Source: Fistulifera solaris
Taxonomy: Eukaryota; Bacillariophyta; Bacillariophyceae; Naviculales; Stauroneidaceae
Assembly: GCA_030295235.1 (NCBI GenBank)
Contig: AP026176.1
Coordinates: forward strand, 310,001-374,000
Direction: 5' to 3'
Length of the DNA: 64,000 bases
Shown: in pieces, positions 30,613 to 41,499 of the stretch
Layout: each line of letters opens with the position of its first letter
Numbering within the stretch: the stretch's first letter is position 1
The notes under the pieces: generated by a model
What the model was told of the DNA's origin: nothing
Database searches by the model: none
What the model saw: only the letters and a program-made list of their open reading frames with translations
Translations under genes and position numbers: made by a program

Positions 30613-32252
30613 TCAAAAGCCATAGATCATCTTCAGATCAAAATCTTCGGGGATTGACAGCATGGGATCGTAGCCTCCAGCGCGTTTGCAATATCCCATG
30701 AAATATTCCGGATGAAAGCTGCCTTCGTAGTGCTTTTGTTTGTGACCGTGGGCCGCCAACAGCTGTTCCACTTCTTGGCGATAATTAAAATACTGACGAA
30801 ACAGCAGCCCACAAGTCGTGATATTGGTTAGCTCCTTCAAGCGATACACATGCCGCTTGTCACGTGGATTGCGTGGAGTCGGTAATAGACATTCCCAAGG
30901 CTTTTTGCAGGCCGTATAGTGAACCGTGTAGGTTTCGTCCACAGGTAATATCCGACAATCCTGACAAAGACCTTTCTCGGCTGTATTGTTTTCGGGTAAC
31001 ACTCCAGCCGGGGGAAATTGTCGGCATTGACCGTGATGTTCCATGTGATCGGGTCCTCTCCAGATGACATCTGCAACCACTTGATTCCAGCGACAGACAT
31101 CCAGCTCCACCGCATGCCCAGGATAAATTTGATCGTAAAAATACGCCAGTACACCTTGATACGCCATGGCTCCTACAATTCATCGATTTGAAAGTGAGAC
31201 CGACAAAACAATGATTTGCAAATCAGGAATTGGATTTGAATTACGTGTGCCACATACCTTGAAAGCCCCCATAACCCTTTAAAGTTTATAAAACGTAGAT
31301 GTGTGAGAACTTTTTGTTGCGTTAAGATCTAAATTTGCCTTTTTCACAACATACGCACCATGCCTCCCCAACCCGACGTGGGGCCTCTTCCTTTGGTATA
31401 ATTTGCCTCTAGAATGAACTGACGATACATTTCAAAATGCTCCATAGATGGCCGAGCAACCACAAAGCCACCTTGTACCGCTTGTACGGCTTCCCACGGC
31501 GCACTGCTGGTAATATCTCTCGTGAAAAACGCATCGATGCGATCGGGTAATGTTTGATACTGCGGTCGTTGCAGGTGTAATTTCTGGCGCGCCGTCCGAC
31601 CCCGTTCCGAATTTCGGTCGTACAACATGGCATCGTACAAATCATCCATCGGTTTCAAAACGGCAACATCCAAATCCCAATGCACTACGATGGGATATTC
31701 CGTCAATGTATATGCATACAATTTAATGAATTCTTTCGATCCACAACAATTTTCTCCTTCGACGTGCTGTCTGTACCACTCATTGTTGACTGACTGAATA
31801 TCCACCGGTGTATCGTAAACCAAAGGAATGTATCCCAAACGCCGCAAGAGTGGTAGTTGAGCATCACATCCACCTTCCGCATGCACCAGCGCGTACATTT
31901 GATAGCTGTATCGACTGTTCGCTGGAGGGTGATGGACGGAATTTTGATGAATGGAATGCCGCAATATCACCAAAGCATCCCGAAAGCCTTGCACACGATC
32001 GGCACGGTGACACGTAATTAACGAAATGACGTGTGCGATTTTTACGGGTTCGGTGAATGTTTGCGGTGGAGTCTGCACCGCCGAGTGACTGAAAGGATGG
32101 TTTTGAGTCGAAGAATGTAATATGAAGGACATGCCCCAAACTGTAAAGATCGAAAATCCCAACAAAAGCACTAAAAATCCTCGTAACAATGTAGGAACGG
32201 ATGTCTTGTTGGAAGCAGAAGGACGAGGACGCATTATTTCGCGGCGACGCAT
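30613..32252 (-). CDS. Golgi-type glycosyltransferase (GT8-like), three exons including a 19-nt microexon
   Basis: Exon 1 31359..32252, exon 2 31258..31276 (19 nt), exon 3 30613..31172; introns of 82 and 85 nt, all GT-AG, giving 490 aa in one frame. A type II signal anchor (LLRGFLVLLLGFSIFTVWGM) is followed by a catalytic domain. It has VISLITCHRADRV, YEL-like KEFIKLYAYTLTEYP, the DxD motif VVHWDLDVAVLKP and GGFVVARPSMEHFEMY. Across the microexon it reads GWGGMGYGGFQGAMAYQGVLAYFY, interrupted here only by splice sites; this is the conserved glycogenin/GT8-like G-rich block. Sugar donor and acceptor are unknown. Confidence 0.75.
31258..31276 (-). other. 19-nt microexon of the glycosyltransferase gene
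   Basis: Encodes GYGGFQ plus one base. Flanked by AG at 31277-31278 and a GTATGT donor at 31252-31257 (minus strand). Inclusion is required to keep frame and to rebuild the Gly-rich motif. Confidence 0.7.
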
Positions 32253-32768
32253 GCTTTTGAGGCCTCGGATACTTGCGAAAGAGCCTCGTTTTCTCTTCTT
32301 TTGCGGACCGTCTCTCTCGCTTTATCTAATTTTCATTCTGTTCAACTATTTCATGTTCTAATGTTCTGGAATATAATTGTATTCTGATTTTATGCAGTCA
32401 TTCTCATCGCGGTCTCGTAGGTTTTATTTTTTGTCGTCTTGCGTCGCGATATGTCATTGTACATCGTCGCTCGTTTTGCATTGGGGATGAGGATTAGGTT
32501 TCTTTATTACTCCAGTATTTTCTTTGCCGAAATGCGTACGTCAGTCAACCGTCCGTCCGTGCGTTTCCCGACAATCTCGTCATCGGTCGAACGCCAAGAA
32601 AAAAAGTGCATCTCGCAAAAGAAGCCGTTGCCGTTGAAGAGAAAGCAACATACAACCATAACTATTCATTGATATCATAGACAAGGAACTAGGTGATTGG
32701 TGATAAACGAGTCAAAGGATCAGGAGTTGGCCGTTTTGTGTTTTTTATCTCTTAAGCTGGTGGCAATT
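32253..32768. other. Divergent intergenic region
   Basis: Between starts of the glycosyltransferase (minus) and the basic protein gene (plus). No gene or RNA seen. Confidence 0.45.
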
Positions 32769-33234
32769 ATGACCGCATCGAAACGAGCCACCACCAGCCT
32801 GCAACAAGCTCTCGTTTCGTCGTCGGCTCCGCCCTCTACTTCTCAAAAAGCAGGAGGATTCGAAAGTTGCTTTGCCCAAGGATTGGATCTTTCGGAATTT
32901 GCTGCTCCTTCTTCTTCTACTGCTACAACAGTGAGTCATTCCGCGGCACTCTTACAAATCAAACAATCGGAAGCGGCGCAACAACAAATCGAAGAACAAG
33001 AAGAAGTACGGATGCAACAATTGGTACGCGAACGTGTTCAAGCCGCTCATTCCAAAAAGGAGGATGATCATGGATTGGTGGGTGCATTGATCGGAATGCA
33101 TCGTACCGATCCCTGTGTCACGGAGCGTCGTCATCACCGAAGTAATAAAAAACGAATAATTCAAAGAGAGAAACCGAAACAACCTTCCAAAAAAAGTTCC
33201 AGTGGTCAAGAAAACACAACGGCGGAAGCATTAA
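32769..33234 (+). CDS. Small basic protein of unknown function
   Basis: ATG 32769. The N-terminus is Ser/Ala/Thr-rich with FESCFAQGLDLSEFAAP. A Gln/Glu coiled-coil-like helix (QQQIEEQEEVRMQQLVRERVQ) follows, then HHRSNKKRIIQREKPKQ. As written, the frame runs to 33392 and overlaps the convergent TspO-like gene by 95 bp. If the A7 run at 33189-33195 is one base too long, it ends at 33234 with a basic tail (VPVVKKTQRRKH) and the overlap vanishes. I prefer the shorter form (154 aa). The composition suggests a nuclear or nucleolar protein; no family recognised. Confidence 0.45.
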
Positions 33235-33297
33235 CTTGTAATAATAGAATTCTGTCTCTACTAGCTATTGGATCTTGTATTGACTCTCGTTGGTCGA

Positions 33298-34175
33298 CTA
33301 CGACTGCTGTTTCTTGGAAAACCACTGAAACGTCGTTTGCACCGATCCTCGCACGGGAATCAGTGATTGCGGTTGACCATCGACCGGATTGAGTCTCCAA
33401 GTGGCAGTCACTAACGTGGCGGCAATCGACAACCACACCAAAGTGACCGCGAGTAGTTTTCCCGCCACTGGAACAATTTGAAAATATCGATAGGCCGCAT
33501 AAGCTTTGGAAAGCCATACACACGCGACACCCACGACGGCCGTGCCGTACCGTTGTTCGACATTGTTGATGGTATTCCACGTATCGCCAATCGACAGATG
33601 CAAGACCAAGGCAAGGATCGCCGGATGTGCGTACGAGTGTGTGGCTTGATACACTAAAGAAGAAGCAATAGCGCGAATTGGACCCACCACCAACAGCCAG
33701 ACAATGGGAAAGACGACACCGGGGGTGTCCACGATGGCATGATGCGTTTTTTCTGGTTGGTTGCTTCTAAGCTCTGGACTTGAGGACGCTGATTGGACAG
33801 TGGATTGAAGACACGTGATTTGAGTGCCATGGCATAAAACAAGATAACGTTCAAGGCCATGGGTACCGAACGACCCTGAAGTAGCCAATCGAGACCGGCA
33901 AAGGTCGCCGCAAAGAGGGAGAGTTGCGTCGTGATGGCAATGGCATATTTAATGATAGCATCCGTATCCACGACCGTGGTTGAAATGGCCCCGTTCACAG
34001 GTTCCTCCTGATTATTCGATGTTGTCGAAAACAGAACGGCGTTGAAGGCATTCCTAGAGACGGCGATCCTGGAAACATTTTGTCTTGCTGGTGCCGACGA
34101 CGATCGAGGCGACGATGGGGAAAATCCCACAACCATTGTGGGCACGGCAATCGACAAAAGCCACAACAGTCTCAT
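33298..34175 (-). CDS. TspO/MBR-like membrane protein, probably organelle-targeted (one apparent frameshift)
   Basis: ATG 34175 starts MRLLWLLSIAVPTMVVGFSPSS, a signal peptide with a GF cleavage site suited to complex-plastid import, then a Ser/Ala-rich transit-like region. The membrane domain has about five helices. The conserved central block, LHLSIGDTWNTINNVEQRYG, resembles the W..TWN..N signature of TspO/MBR proteins and is followed by CVWLSKAYAAYRYF and WLSIAATLVTATWRLNP. The two halves are in different frames and join if the T6 run at 33747-33752 gains one base (292 aa). TspO-type proteins bind tetrapyrroles and sterols; ligand and membrane are not known here. Confidence 0.65.
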
Positions 34176-34567
34176 TTCAAGAAAATAACTAATCAACGCT
34201 ATGTTTTGTCCGTAAAAATGAAGGGTTGTAGGTTATGTTATGTCCGCAATAATGAGATTGTTTTACTGCCGCATCGATTTAGTCAACATAGTCAACAAAA
34301 TAAAATGTTTCACCGGAAAAAGCAGCATATGATGTCATCAAGAAAAAAATAATTTTGCATGGGGGAATTCCAAATTCCTTACCTGTTTCCGTTGGTGAGT
34401 CTCTGTACGACACTTGGCCCGGCACTCTGGACAAACGTTCGAAACGTTCGATGCGAGCGTTTGGCGTGTGTTGCTTCGCAAAAGCAACGCGAGGGCGAGC
34501 GAAGAATCAATCAGAACAATTAACCGTCGTTCCTGTTTGATTGCAACAAAATACTCATTCCCCTAAC
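34176..34567. other. Divergent intergenic region
   Basis: Upstream of both the TspO-like gene and the NPLDRLT-repeat gene. Contains the short palindrome ACGTTCGAAACGTTCGA near 34434. No gene seen. Confidence 0.45.
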
Positions 34568-36462
34568 ATGACCGACGGATGGGACGATGACGACGACAAT
34601 CTCAATCTGGAAGATTCAAATGTCGATGGATGGGGCGACGATGACTTCTTTTTCCAGAAGACGAGGAAGAAGTCAACGTCGATGCGCCTCCTATTCAAGG
34701 TGACACCCAATTAACCAATAATGATGGATGGGGCGATGATTTAGATAGCTTAGATGGTTTGGAAGAAGAGAGTGTACCGTCTTCTCGTTCGTTAAGAAAC
34801 GAAATACAACAATATTGGGAACAATTAGAACATTTGCAATCGTCATTGAATGCGGTCTTAGAATCGGAATACAATACACCGGAAAAAGCACAAGAATTGT
34901 TTCATTATTATAGTCAACGACCCGCTCTACGAGAGTATACCATTCACAAGGAACTGCCGCGGATGCAGTATACTTTGATAACAGCAGACGGTGATGTGGT
35001 GGAAGATCTCGAAACAATGGCCGCGCTACTGCAACACGATCCCACGTTAGTAGCCCACTGCGCGAATCAGTCCTTGTTGGCGGATTTGTTGCAAGTCTGT
35101 ACCGGACCCGATTTACTCGTAAGACCGCAATATCTCGCGTCGGCCGTGGCCGATCACGTCCAATTTCGTTTGGATCTCGCGGCGGCGGTTGTACAAGTGT
35201 TGGCCTTCCTTACCGTATCCTTACCGACGGAACAAGGACGATGGTCGTTGGCGACCGTTCAAGTACAAGTTGTGTTTGGTTGTCATGCGCAACAACAACA
35301 ACCCTTTGTTGAATATCACATTCGATCCATTCAAAGAAATTCAACTCCCAATGAACTGCAGGCTTGTGTCCGATTCTTGTCGTCGCACCTGGAGGATCTG
35401 CAGGACACGCCACCACAACTCGACTTACCACCAACGACAAACAGCGGCAACAACTTTCGTGATTTGTTTTTGCAGCAATCGCAAGCCGTTTGGGCACAGT
35501 CCGCGACCGGATTGCGATCGGCGTGGAAGGATATGGACACGGTGACGGGATTGTCACAGAAATTGCCGCGATTTTTGCCCGACGATGTCCTGTTGGAAGC
35601 CGCGGCGGCATCGGAACACCAACAACAACAACCAGTTCAACGACCATCATCGATTTTGGAAGGTTTCGTGCGGAGCGGATTGACGAAATTGGCCCAATCG
35701 GTAGCGTTGCCGGACGAAGATCCTTCGTTGTATACGGATGTACCCGTGCGCATTCCGCCTCCCAATCCTCGATGGACACATGGACCGCCGCATCCTTCCA
35801 GTGCTGGCAATCCATTGTATCGCCTGGCGCAAGGATCGCAGCATGCTCGTCAGCCATCCAGTGATAATAACCCTTTGGATCGATTGACACATGGATCGCA
35901 GCATTCTCGCCATGCATCCAGTGGCAGTAACCCTCTGGATCGAATAACGCAAATGCCATCCAATCCGGTATCGTCCCAGGTACGGGTCAATCCGTTGGAT
36001 CGATTGACACAAGGACATTTCGACGGTCCATCCTCGGGTGCATCAATCAATCCTTTGGAACGATTTACGAAAGGCCACGCGGACCCTACATCAGCGAAAT
36101 TTAACCCGTTGGATCGACTCACGCAATTGCAAAATCAGCCACCTTTGACCCATACTGCTCTTGCCAATCCTTTGGATCGACTCACGCAAATACATTCGAA
36201 ACCGTCCATTGAATCGACTGCATCGTCCGTGATAAGAAATGGTGAAAGTGACAAAGACGAAGAAGACGACGTGGTGGAATATGGATGGGACGATGTGGAT
36301 GATTTAGATCTAGATGACAATGAAATGGACACGAATCAAGTTCCCTTGGCGGACAAGCTACCTCCAGGGTACAAGTACAATCCAGAAGATGATATCATTC
36401 CCACACGCCGACGATGGATTGATCCAGACCCAGGTATACGAATTCCGCGTCCTGTTCGTTGA
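34568..36462 (+). CDS. NPLDRLT-repeat protein with acidic Trp motifs at both ends (one apparent frameshift)
   Basis: 631 aa if the T5 run at 34649-34653 gains one base. The N-terminus carries repeated acidic Trp motifs (DGWDDDDD, DGWGDDD, DGWGDD) and the C-terminus YGWDDVDD. A helical middle of about 250 residues (SLRNEIQQYWEQLEHLQSSL...) has no family I recognise. From about residue 410, seven copies of NPLDRLTQ or a close variant are spaced 15-25 residues apart in a Ser/His/Pro-rich linker. Acidic DGW motifs of this kind bind coatomer delta-COP in tethering factors such as Dsl1, so a Golgi/COPI-linked role is a reasonable guess, but only that. Confidence 0.7.
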
Positions 36463-36565
36463 AGAACGCACAACAGAAATGACTTAAGAATCAAGCTGTA
36501 TCTGTGTCGCTGCTTGTCGACAATTTTGAATCGGGTACTTTGTTATAATAATAGCTTTAGCTCAT

Positions 36566-38437
36566 CTATGATTTCATTTCTCTCGACGCCATACGCACGT
36601 CCTCCAGTGTTATGAGAAGATCATCCGGAATCGTTCCACCCTGATTTCGCGTGCGCTTGAGTGCCAGAGATCCAGAAGAACGAACCAATCCAGCAATATC
36701 GGCACCCGACCATCCTCCAGTCCAACGTGGGGCGGAAAGATCGAAAATTTCAGACACGGACGGTACCGCAAACATTTTTATAGGTAGACGGCGAAGAAGA
36801 CGCCGTTGCCATCCTCTCATGTACATTCTGGCTTTGGTATCCCCATCAATGGCGCGACACAAAGGTTGACTCAAGCGTCCACTGCGTCGCAGAGCATCGA
36901 ATTGTAGTTTCAAAATTTCTCGCCGTCCCTGTTGATCTGGAAGAGGTATTTCAATATGGACTTCCAAACGTCCAGGTCGGAGAAGCGCGGGGTCTAAAAG
37001 TTCTTTCCGATTGGTCATTCCAATAACGAGCACATTGTTCAAGGCTTGTACTCCATCCAGTTTGGATAAGATTTGGTTCACGGCCGATGCCCGGGTCACT
37101 TCCGCGCTTCCCTCGCCAGCGGAACGCTTCCGGAACACAGCATCGATTTCGTCAATGACAATGACATGCAAAGCCGACTTGGTCGCATCACCTCCGCAAG
37201 CCTTTAACTCGTGTTCGGCATCCATAAATAATTCTCGAATCAATTTTTCACTTCCACCGACCCATCGATCGAGCAGCTCGGGGGCACTCACAATTTTGGG
37301 AGGGACGGCATCTAAGATGTTGGATATTTCCCGTGCCAGTGCTGTTTTCCCACATCCGGGTGGACCGTACAACAGCAGCCCACGGACGGGTTGTAAACCA
37401 AGATCCATCAATCCTTGCATTTCTTCTCTTCTTATTCGATTCAACGTATCCGATTCGTCAGTATTATCATCAAGTGATGCCATTCCTGCAAAAGCGGGGC
37501 GGAGTACACGGCCATCGAGGACACGTCGAATGATTTGTTCGATTTGTGGTTCCAGTCCACCAAGCGTTTTGGAAAATGTCTTGTCCCACTTATGTACATC
37601 CGTATCACTGTTTTGATTCAATAGAGAACGCTGTTGATCGGTGGCGTTCTTCGGAGAGGCACGGACCAAAAAGGTATCGGGAGAAATGGGCAAACCAACC
37701 ATATTTGTTCCCAAAGGTGTTTCGGATTCCAAACCCTTGGGCAAAAGAATCAATTCCATCAAAATACAGGGTCCCATATCCACGGCTTCATAATTTCGTT
37801 CGGGTCCACCATACTGTAACCAAGAAGGTGTATCTTCGTTACTGACTTGGCGCCGCTCTCCAGTGCGACGACCATTCAATCGACGAAATCGCGTGACACC
37901 TCCCTGCAACAGTTTTCCGTGGATCATGGTACCCGCAGGTGACTGCAGACTTTGCTGTAACATAGATCCAGATGGCAATAGAATCAAGTGACAAGCCACA
38001 CGCTGCACGAAGTCGGACGACAAGTCCTGGTGCGAAAACGAAGTATCGTACTGTGTCATTCGAGCAGTAACCCGCGTACGAAGTTCTTGCGAAAGGTCAA
38101 CAATAGCTGGTGCGGGACAATTCGAAAGCCAGCGAAAACACGTTTGTACTTGTTCGTCGGCATCGGTGGGTAGCAAGGAGAAAGAATCCAAACAGTCACG
38201 TAACGCCTTGGAGGATTTTTCATCGACCCAATTCGTCCATCCGGTCGATGCACCATCGAAGCCTTGATCACGCTTTACATCACTCTGGAATAAGCAGTGC
38301 ATCACATTGCCGGCCAAATCATTCCAAACAGTCGTTTGAAACGAAGTTCTTCTTGAGAAAGTCGGCGAAATCGGACCCACAAACGCAGCGGCGTACGAAA
38401 GCAGGAAAACGAAAAGAGACCCGCTTGGACGATTCAT
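36566..38437 (-). CDS. NSF-like AAA ATPase with plastid-type presequence
   Basis: 623 aa, single exon, intact. The N-terminal signal peptide ends YAAAFVGPIS, an AF motif for complex-plastid targeting. A substrate-domain-like region of about 270 residues is followed by one AAA module: GGLEPQIEQIIRRVL, Walker A GPPGCGKT (near residue 360), Walker B VIVIDEIDAVF, sensor TNRKELLDPALLRPGR with the Arg finger, and GGWSGADIAGL in the C-terminal helical part. The order resembles the D1 module of NSF/CDC48, but the second AAA module is absent. An unusual basic insertion (RMYMRGWQRRLLRRLPIK) lies between the domain halves. Likely a plastid remodelling ATPase; substrate unknown. Confidence 0.8.
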   Translation of the reverse strand: MNRPSGSLFVFLLSYAAAFVGPISPTFSRRTSFQTTVWNDLAGNVMHCLFQSDVKRDQGFDGASTGWTNWVDEKSSKALRDCLDSFSLLPTDADEQVQTCFRWLSNCPAPAIVDLSQELRTRVTARMTQYDTSFSHQDLSSDFVQRVACHLILLPSGSMLQQSLQSPAGTMIHGKLLQGGVTRFRRLNGRRTGERRQVSNEDTPSWLQYGGPERNYEAVDMGPCILMELILLPKGLESETPLGTNMVGLPISPDTFLVRASPKNATDQQRSLLNQNSDTDVHKWDKTFSKTLGGLEPQIEQIIRRVLDGRVLRPAFAGMASLDDNTDESDTLNRIRREEMQGLMDLGLQPVRGLLLYGPPGCGKTALAREISNILDAVPPKIVSAPELLDRWVGGSEKLIRELFMDAEHELKACGGDATKSALHVIVIDEIDAVFRKRSAGEGSAEVTRASAVNQILSKLDGVQALNNVLVIGMTNRKELLDPALLRPGRLEVHIEIPLPDQQGRREILKLQFDALRRSGRLSQPLCRAIDGDTKARMYMRGWQRRLLRRLPIKMFAVPSVSEIFDLSAPRWTGGWSGADIAGLVRSSGSLALKRTRNQGGTIPDDLLITLEDVRMASREMKS

Positions 38438-38537
38438 TCGCTTCCTCTGTATTGCTGCAGACTTTAATAGCTTTGTCGATGTTCCTGTCCCCTATCGACC
38501 ATCGCTATTAGAAGAAGTACTGCCGTTCATCATCGCT

Positions 38538-38780
38538 TCATTTCATTGCGATATTTTGCTTTTTGCCATCGGCAACCCGCAGAGTACCGGTACGAACGTC
38601 GTAGCGTGTCTCGATCGGAGTCGCGGGTACAGCTGGTTGCATGATGGGCCAAATCTCATGTAGACCTACGTAGAACCCTACCGCAACGGACAAAATTTGA
38701 TTTTGAGTCGCGGTCCAAAAACTCCTCCAAAACCCTCTCATCGCGACAAATCTCGTGTTGTTTTCGACGACGCTGATCAT
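38538..38780 (-). CDS. Small hypothetical protein
   Basis: 80 aa from ATG 38780, with a central hydrophobic segment (QILSVAVGFYVGLHEIWPIM) that may be one membrane helix, and a polar tail ending DGKKQNIAMK. It lies 100 bp from the start of the AAA ATPase gene on the same strand. No family recognised; could be a small organelle membrane protein. Confidence 0.4.
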   Translation of the reverse strand: MISVVENNTRFVAMRGFWRSFWTATQNQILSVAVGFYVGLHEIWPIMQPAVPATPIETRYDVRTGTLRVADGKKQNIAMK

Positions 38781-39959
38781 GCTATTGTATTGATCATTTC
38801 TCTTGCCAACGATCGCACCCCGAAGACCTGAGTACTTATTTTAAATAAAATTCAATTCTGCGTCGACTGATATAAAAAGGTCTTCGGGTCTCGATGGAGT
38901 TCACGAGATATATAAGCGATTCAAGACAAGTGCCTCTGTCCAAACGAGATTATGTTCGACAAAGATCAAAACAATTCGACTCAGGACAATCTTACAAGGC
39001 TACAACTTAGTATAATAGATTCAATACGTTAATAAATTATCGGACACCATTTATAGAAACGATAGATAGTAAAGCCTTGATGAATCAGAGCAAGTTTAAA
39101 GGTCTTTACAGGCCGCAAAATAATTTTCCTCGACTAAGAAATGCGCATGTAAGGAATTCTTAAAAGCTTCATGCAAATTCCACTCGAGACTACAAGTAAA
39201 TGATATAAGGATGCATACAGTTACTAGGAAGGGGGCGAGCAGTGTGGTGAAGGGGGTGCTGAAACTGTCGGCGAGAACGATCAAGCTGCTTGTTTTCTTA
39301 TCTATTGTTCGCAAAAGAAGATGAAACACAACAGATAATTACAATTCAGTCCCAGTACTGCTAATTAAGCATTTACTTTTATCAGATATCATTTACCGAT
39401 CGAGCTAGTTGTTAAAAGCGGTCGCTTTATCAAGTAATTGCAAAAAAGTGAGCATAGTGGAAATGCGTGCGTAAAATAAGCGTGTGGAGACACGTGACTG
39501 ACTCGTGACCGATGATTTTGAAGGAGATTATGATCAATTAAATGTAGTTCTACTCTGACTTGAAACGTTTTACTTTACAAAACGATTATTTGAAATAATC
39601 GAAATCATAATCGATAATCAAAAACGGCCAAACAGTTGTTTTCAAAACTAGAAGCTTGATTTATTGAATTATTGTTAACTTCTACGGACCAAAGTGCACG
39701 TAGAATTTGTACTGCGTAATACAAAATTTACGAGGGGGTACATGCATTGAAGTCCGACTGCAACCAGCTGTAGGTGTCATCAAGTTAGTTTGAAAAGAAG
39801 ATGGAATGAGTCTACGCAAACCTGCGGGCACGAGTTTTTTGCTGCTGTTCGAATGAAACCTACGCAATCGGAAAGGTCAGTCAGACTGCTCCAACTAGCT
39901 CTTAAGATCTACAGCTATTGCGCCTGACGAAAGAACTTCAAAGAGCAGAGATACATGGA
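38781..39959. other. Intergenic, 1.2 kb, no gene seen
   Basis: AT-rich; small frames only, none with conserved features. No terminal repeats found by eye. Confidence 0.45.
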
Positions 39960-40690
39960 TTAATGATACTTATGAAAGAAAGACCATCCATTCATGAAAG
40001 AAAGCAGGAAGTATACAACCACTAGTGCCATACGCGGGTTTGACAACGGTAGAAGTAGATCATGTGTCGAGATAATCACATTTGGAAAAGTACAATTGGT
40101 TAATTGAATCACACAAAAGAAATCGTCATTCCTAATGATAAGTTCGGCGATACGCTCGGCGGCGAGTTCCGCTGTCATCGGTCGTCGAATAGCTTTTCTT
40201 ACTCGCTTTCCCACTCGTGCTAGATGTGCTGTCATCCGTGGTCTCTCCACTGTATTTACTCTTTTGCTGGCTTTACCCGATGATCCGCCCTTGGCACTGC
40301 CCTTACCACTTCCCTTACCACTGGATTTTGAATATTCCTCACCGCTCGATTTACTGTAGCTGCCTTTGCCTTTTCCCTTGCCGCTGGACGACTTTTTTCC
40401 TTTTCCGGAACTCATGTCATCGTCCGACCAGTCATCATCGGTGGATCCGGCGTCGTACATGGGAAACACTCGCATATCACTCACGACGACACTGTTATCC
40501 GACACGAGACCGCGTAGTCGCTGTGAAGGAAGAACGGAAACTAAGTTAGTTCTTGTTTCGAACAGTGAAATCTAATCGATACCAGGATCGAAGTCTCAAA
40601 TCAGCTTACATTTGATTCTTCTGTATTTCGCTGTGCCTGGACCACCAAAATCATGAAGCAGAGTAAGGTCGGCTTGTATAATAGTATCAT
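39960..40690 (-). CDS. Secreted Lys/Ser/Gly-rich protein, silaffin-like composition, two exons
   Basis: Exon 1 (40610..40690) encodes a signal peptide, MILLYKPTLLCFMILVVQAQ; an 89-nt GT-AG intron (40521..40609) joins in phase 0 to exon 2 (39960..40520). The mature chain begins RNTEESN-RLRGL, offering an RXL site like those processed in diatom silica proteins. An acidic Asp segment follows (STDDDWSDDDMSSG), then about 60 residues of SGKG/SKSSGKG repeats with regular Lys spacing, and a conserved-looking helix RPMTAELAAERIAELI. The last ~50 residues look unconserved and could reflect a frame error. A silica-matrix role is inferred from signal peptide plus composition; no test is possible here. 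213 aa as written. Confidence 0.6.
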
Positions 40691-41469
40691 GGTTCTATTA
40701 TTTCGTTTATTTTGCTGGAGTTACGTGGAATGAATGTTTGCGAACACACGTTTTCTGTCAAAACAAGGTGCAAAACTATCATCGCAATCATCGCATCAAT
40801 GAAGTACTGTTGGACCACCCAAGTAACCAAAAGTAACCAAGTGCCATTTTCCGGGAAAGTACTTTTATGATCACTGTGAAACACAATGAGTTCGTAAGTC
40901 CATAGATTTTTTGTCCCTAATTCGGCCATCCATAATGAAACGACGCGCAACTTCTCCCACCAACGTGTACCTCCTTTAGTGCAACACGTGTTACTTATTA
41001 AGTAAAAGGAGTCGCACAAAATTACTTACGGAGAGAGGCACTTAAATAACAAAAATTATTACAGAGGTATCTTCCAAGATAGTCTGTAGGGAACGATCCG
41101 GGGTACTCATTGCAGTTATTGGTTGTCGTGGTTTTGATTTTGAAATTTGAAAAGGGAAGGTAAGCATGAAAATGGTATGCTTCACAATTAGACTTACATT
41201 CTATGGATTTGTTAGAAGATAGAACGTGTGGAAAAGATAGCAAGGAGTGTCATCCATAGCTAAACTCCGCGTGCGCATGGTCGCTTGCACGGTCGGCCAT
41301 CCTTGCTTTTACAAACGTCAATCGTGCCTCGTGTAGTCTTTAAAATTAGTTGACGGCTGTAGGTTTCTAAGGGTCAAGTCATCTCCCTTAGGAACAGCTA
41401 CTGCCATTGATCCCGTTCCAGTATATACTCCGGGTAGATTAGTTAGCTTGCCATCTCCCTTAGGAACAG
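40691..41469. other. Intergenic between silaffin-like gene and ALG12
   Basis: No gene is seen. It includes a partial duplicate of the ALG12 3' end (41380-41427). Confidence 0.45.
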
Positions 41470-41499
41470 CTACCGCCATTGGTCCCGCTCCAGTATATA
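41380..41499. repeat. 48-bp direct repeat duplicating the ALG12 3' end
   Basis: CATCTCCCTTAGGAACAGCT... at 41380-41427 recurs at 41453-41499 with about four mismatches. The second copy spans the ALG12 stop codon (41470-41472); the first is a downstream duplicate. Confidence 0.75.

Noticed and set aside
35210-35959. 249-codon antisense open frame
   Set aside because: Lies fully antisense to the NPLDRLT-repeat gene; its composition is explained by the complementary codons and it has no start context or domain.
37011-37616. 201-codon antisense open frame
   Set aside because: Antisense to the AAA module, whose Walker motifs fix the coding strand.
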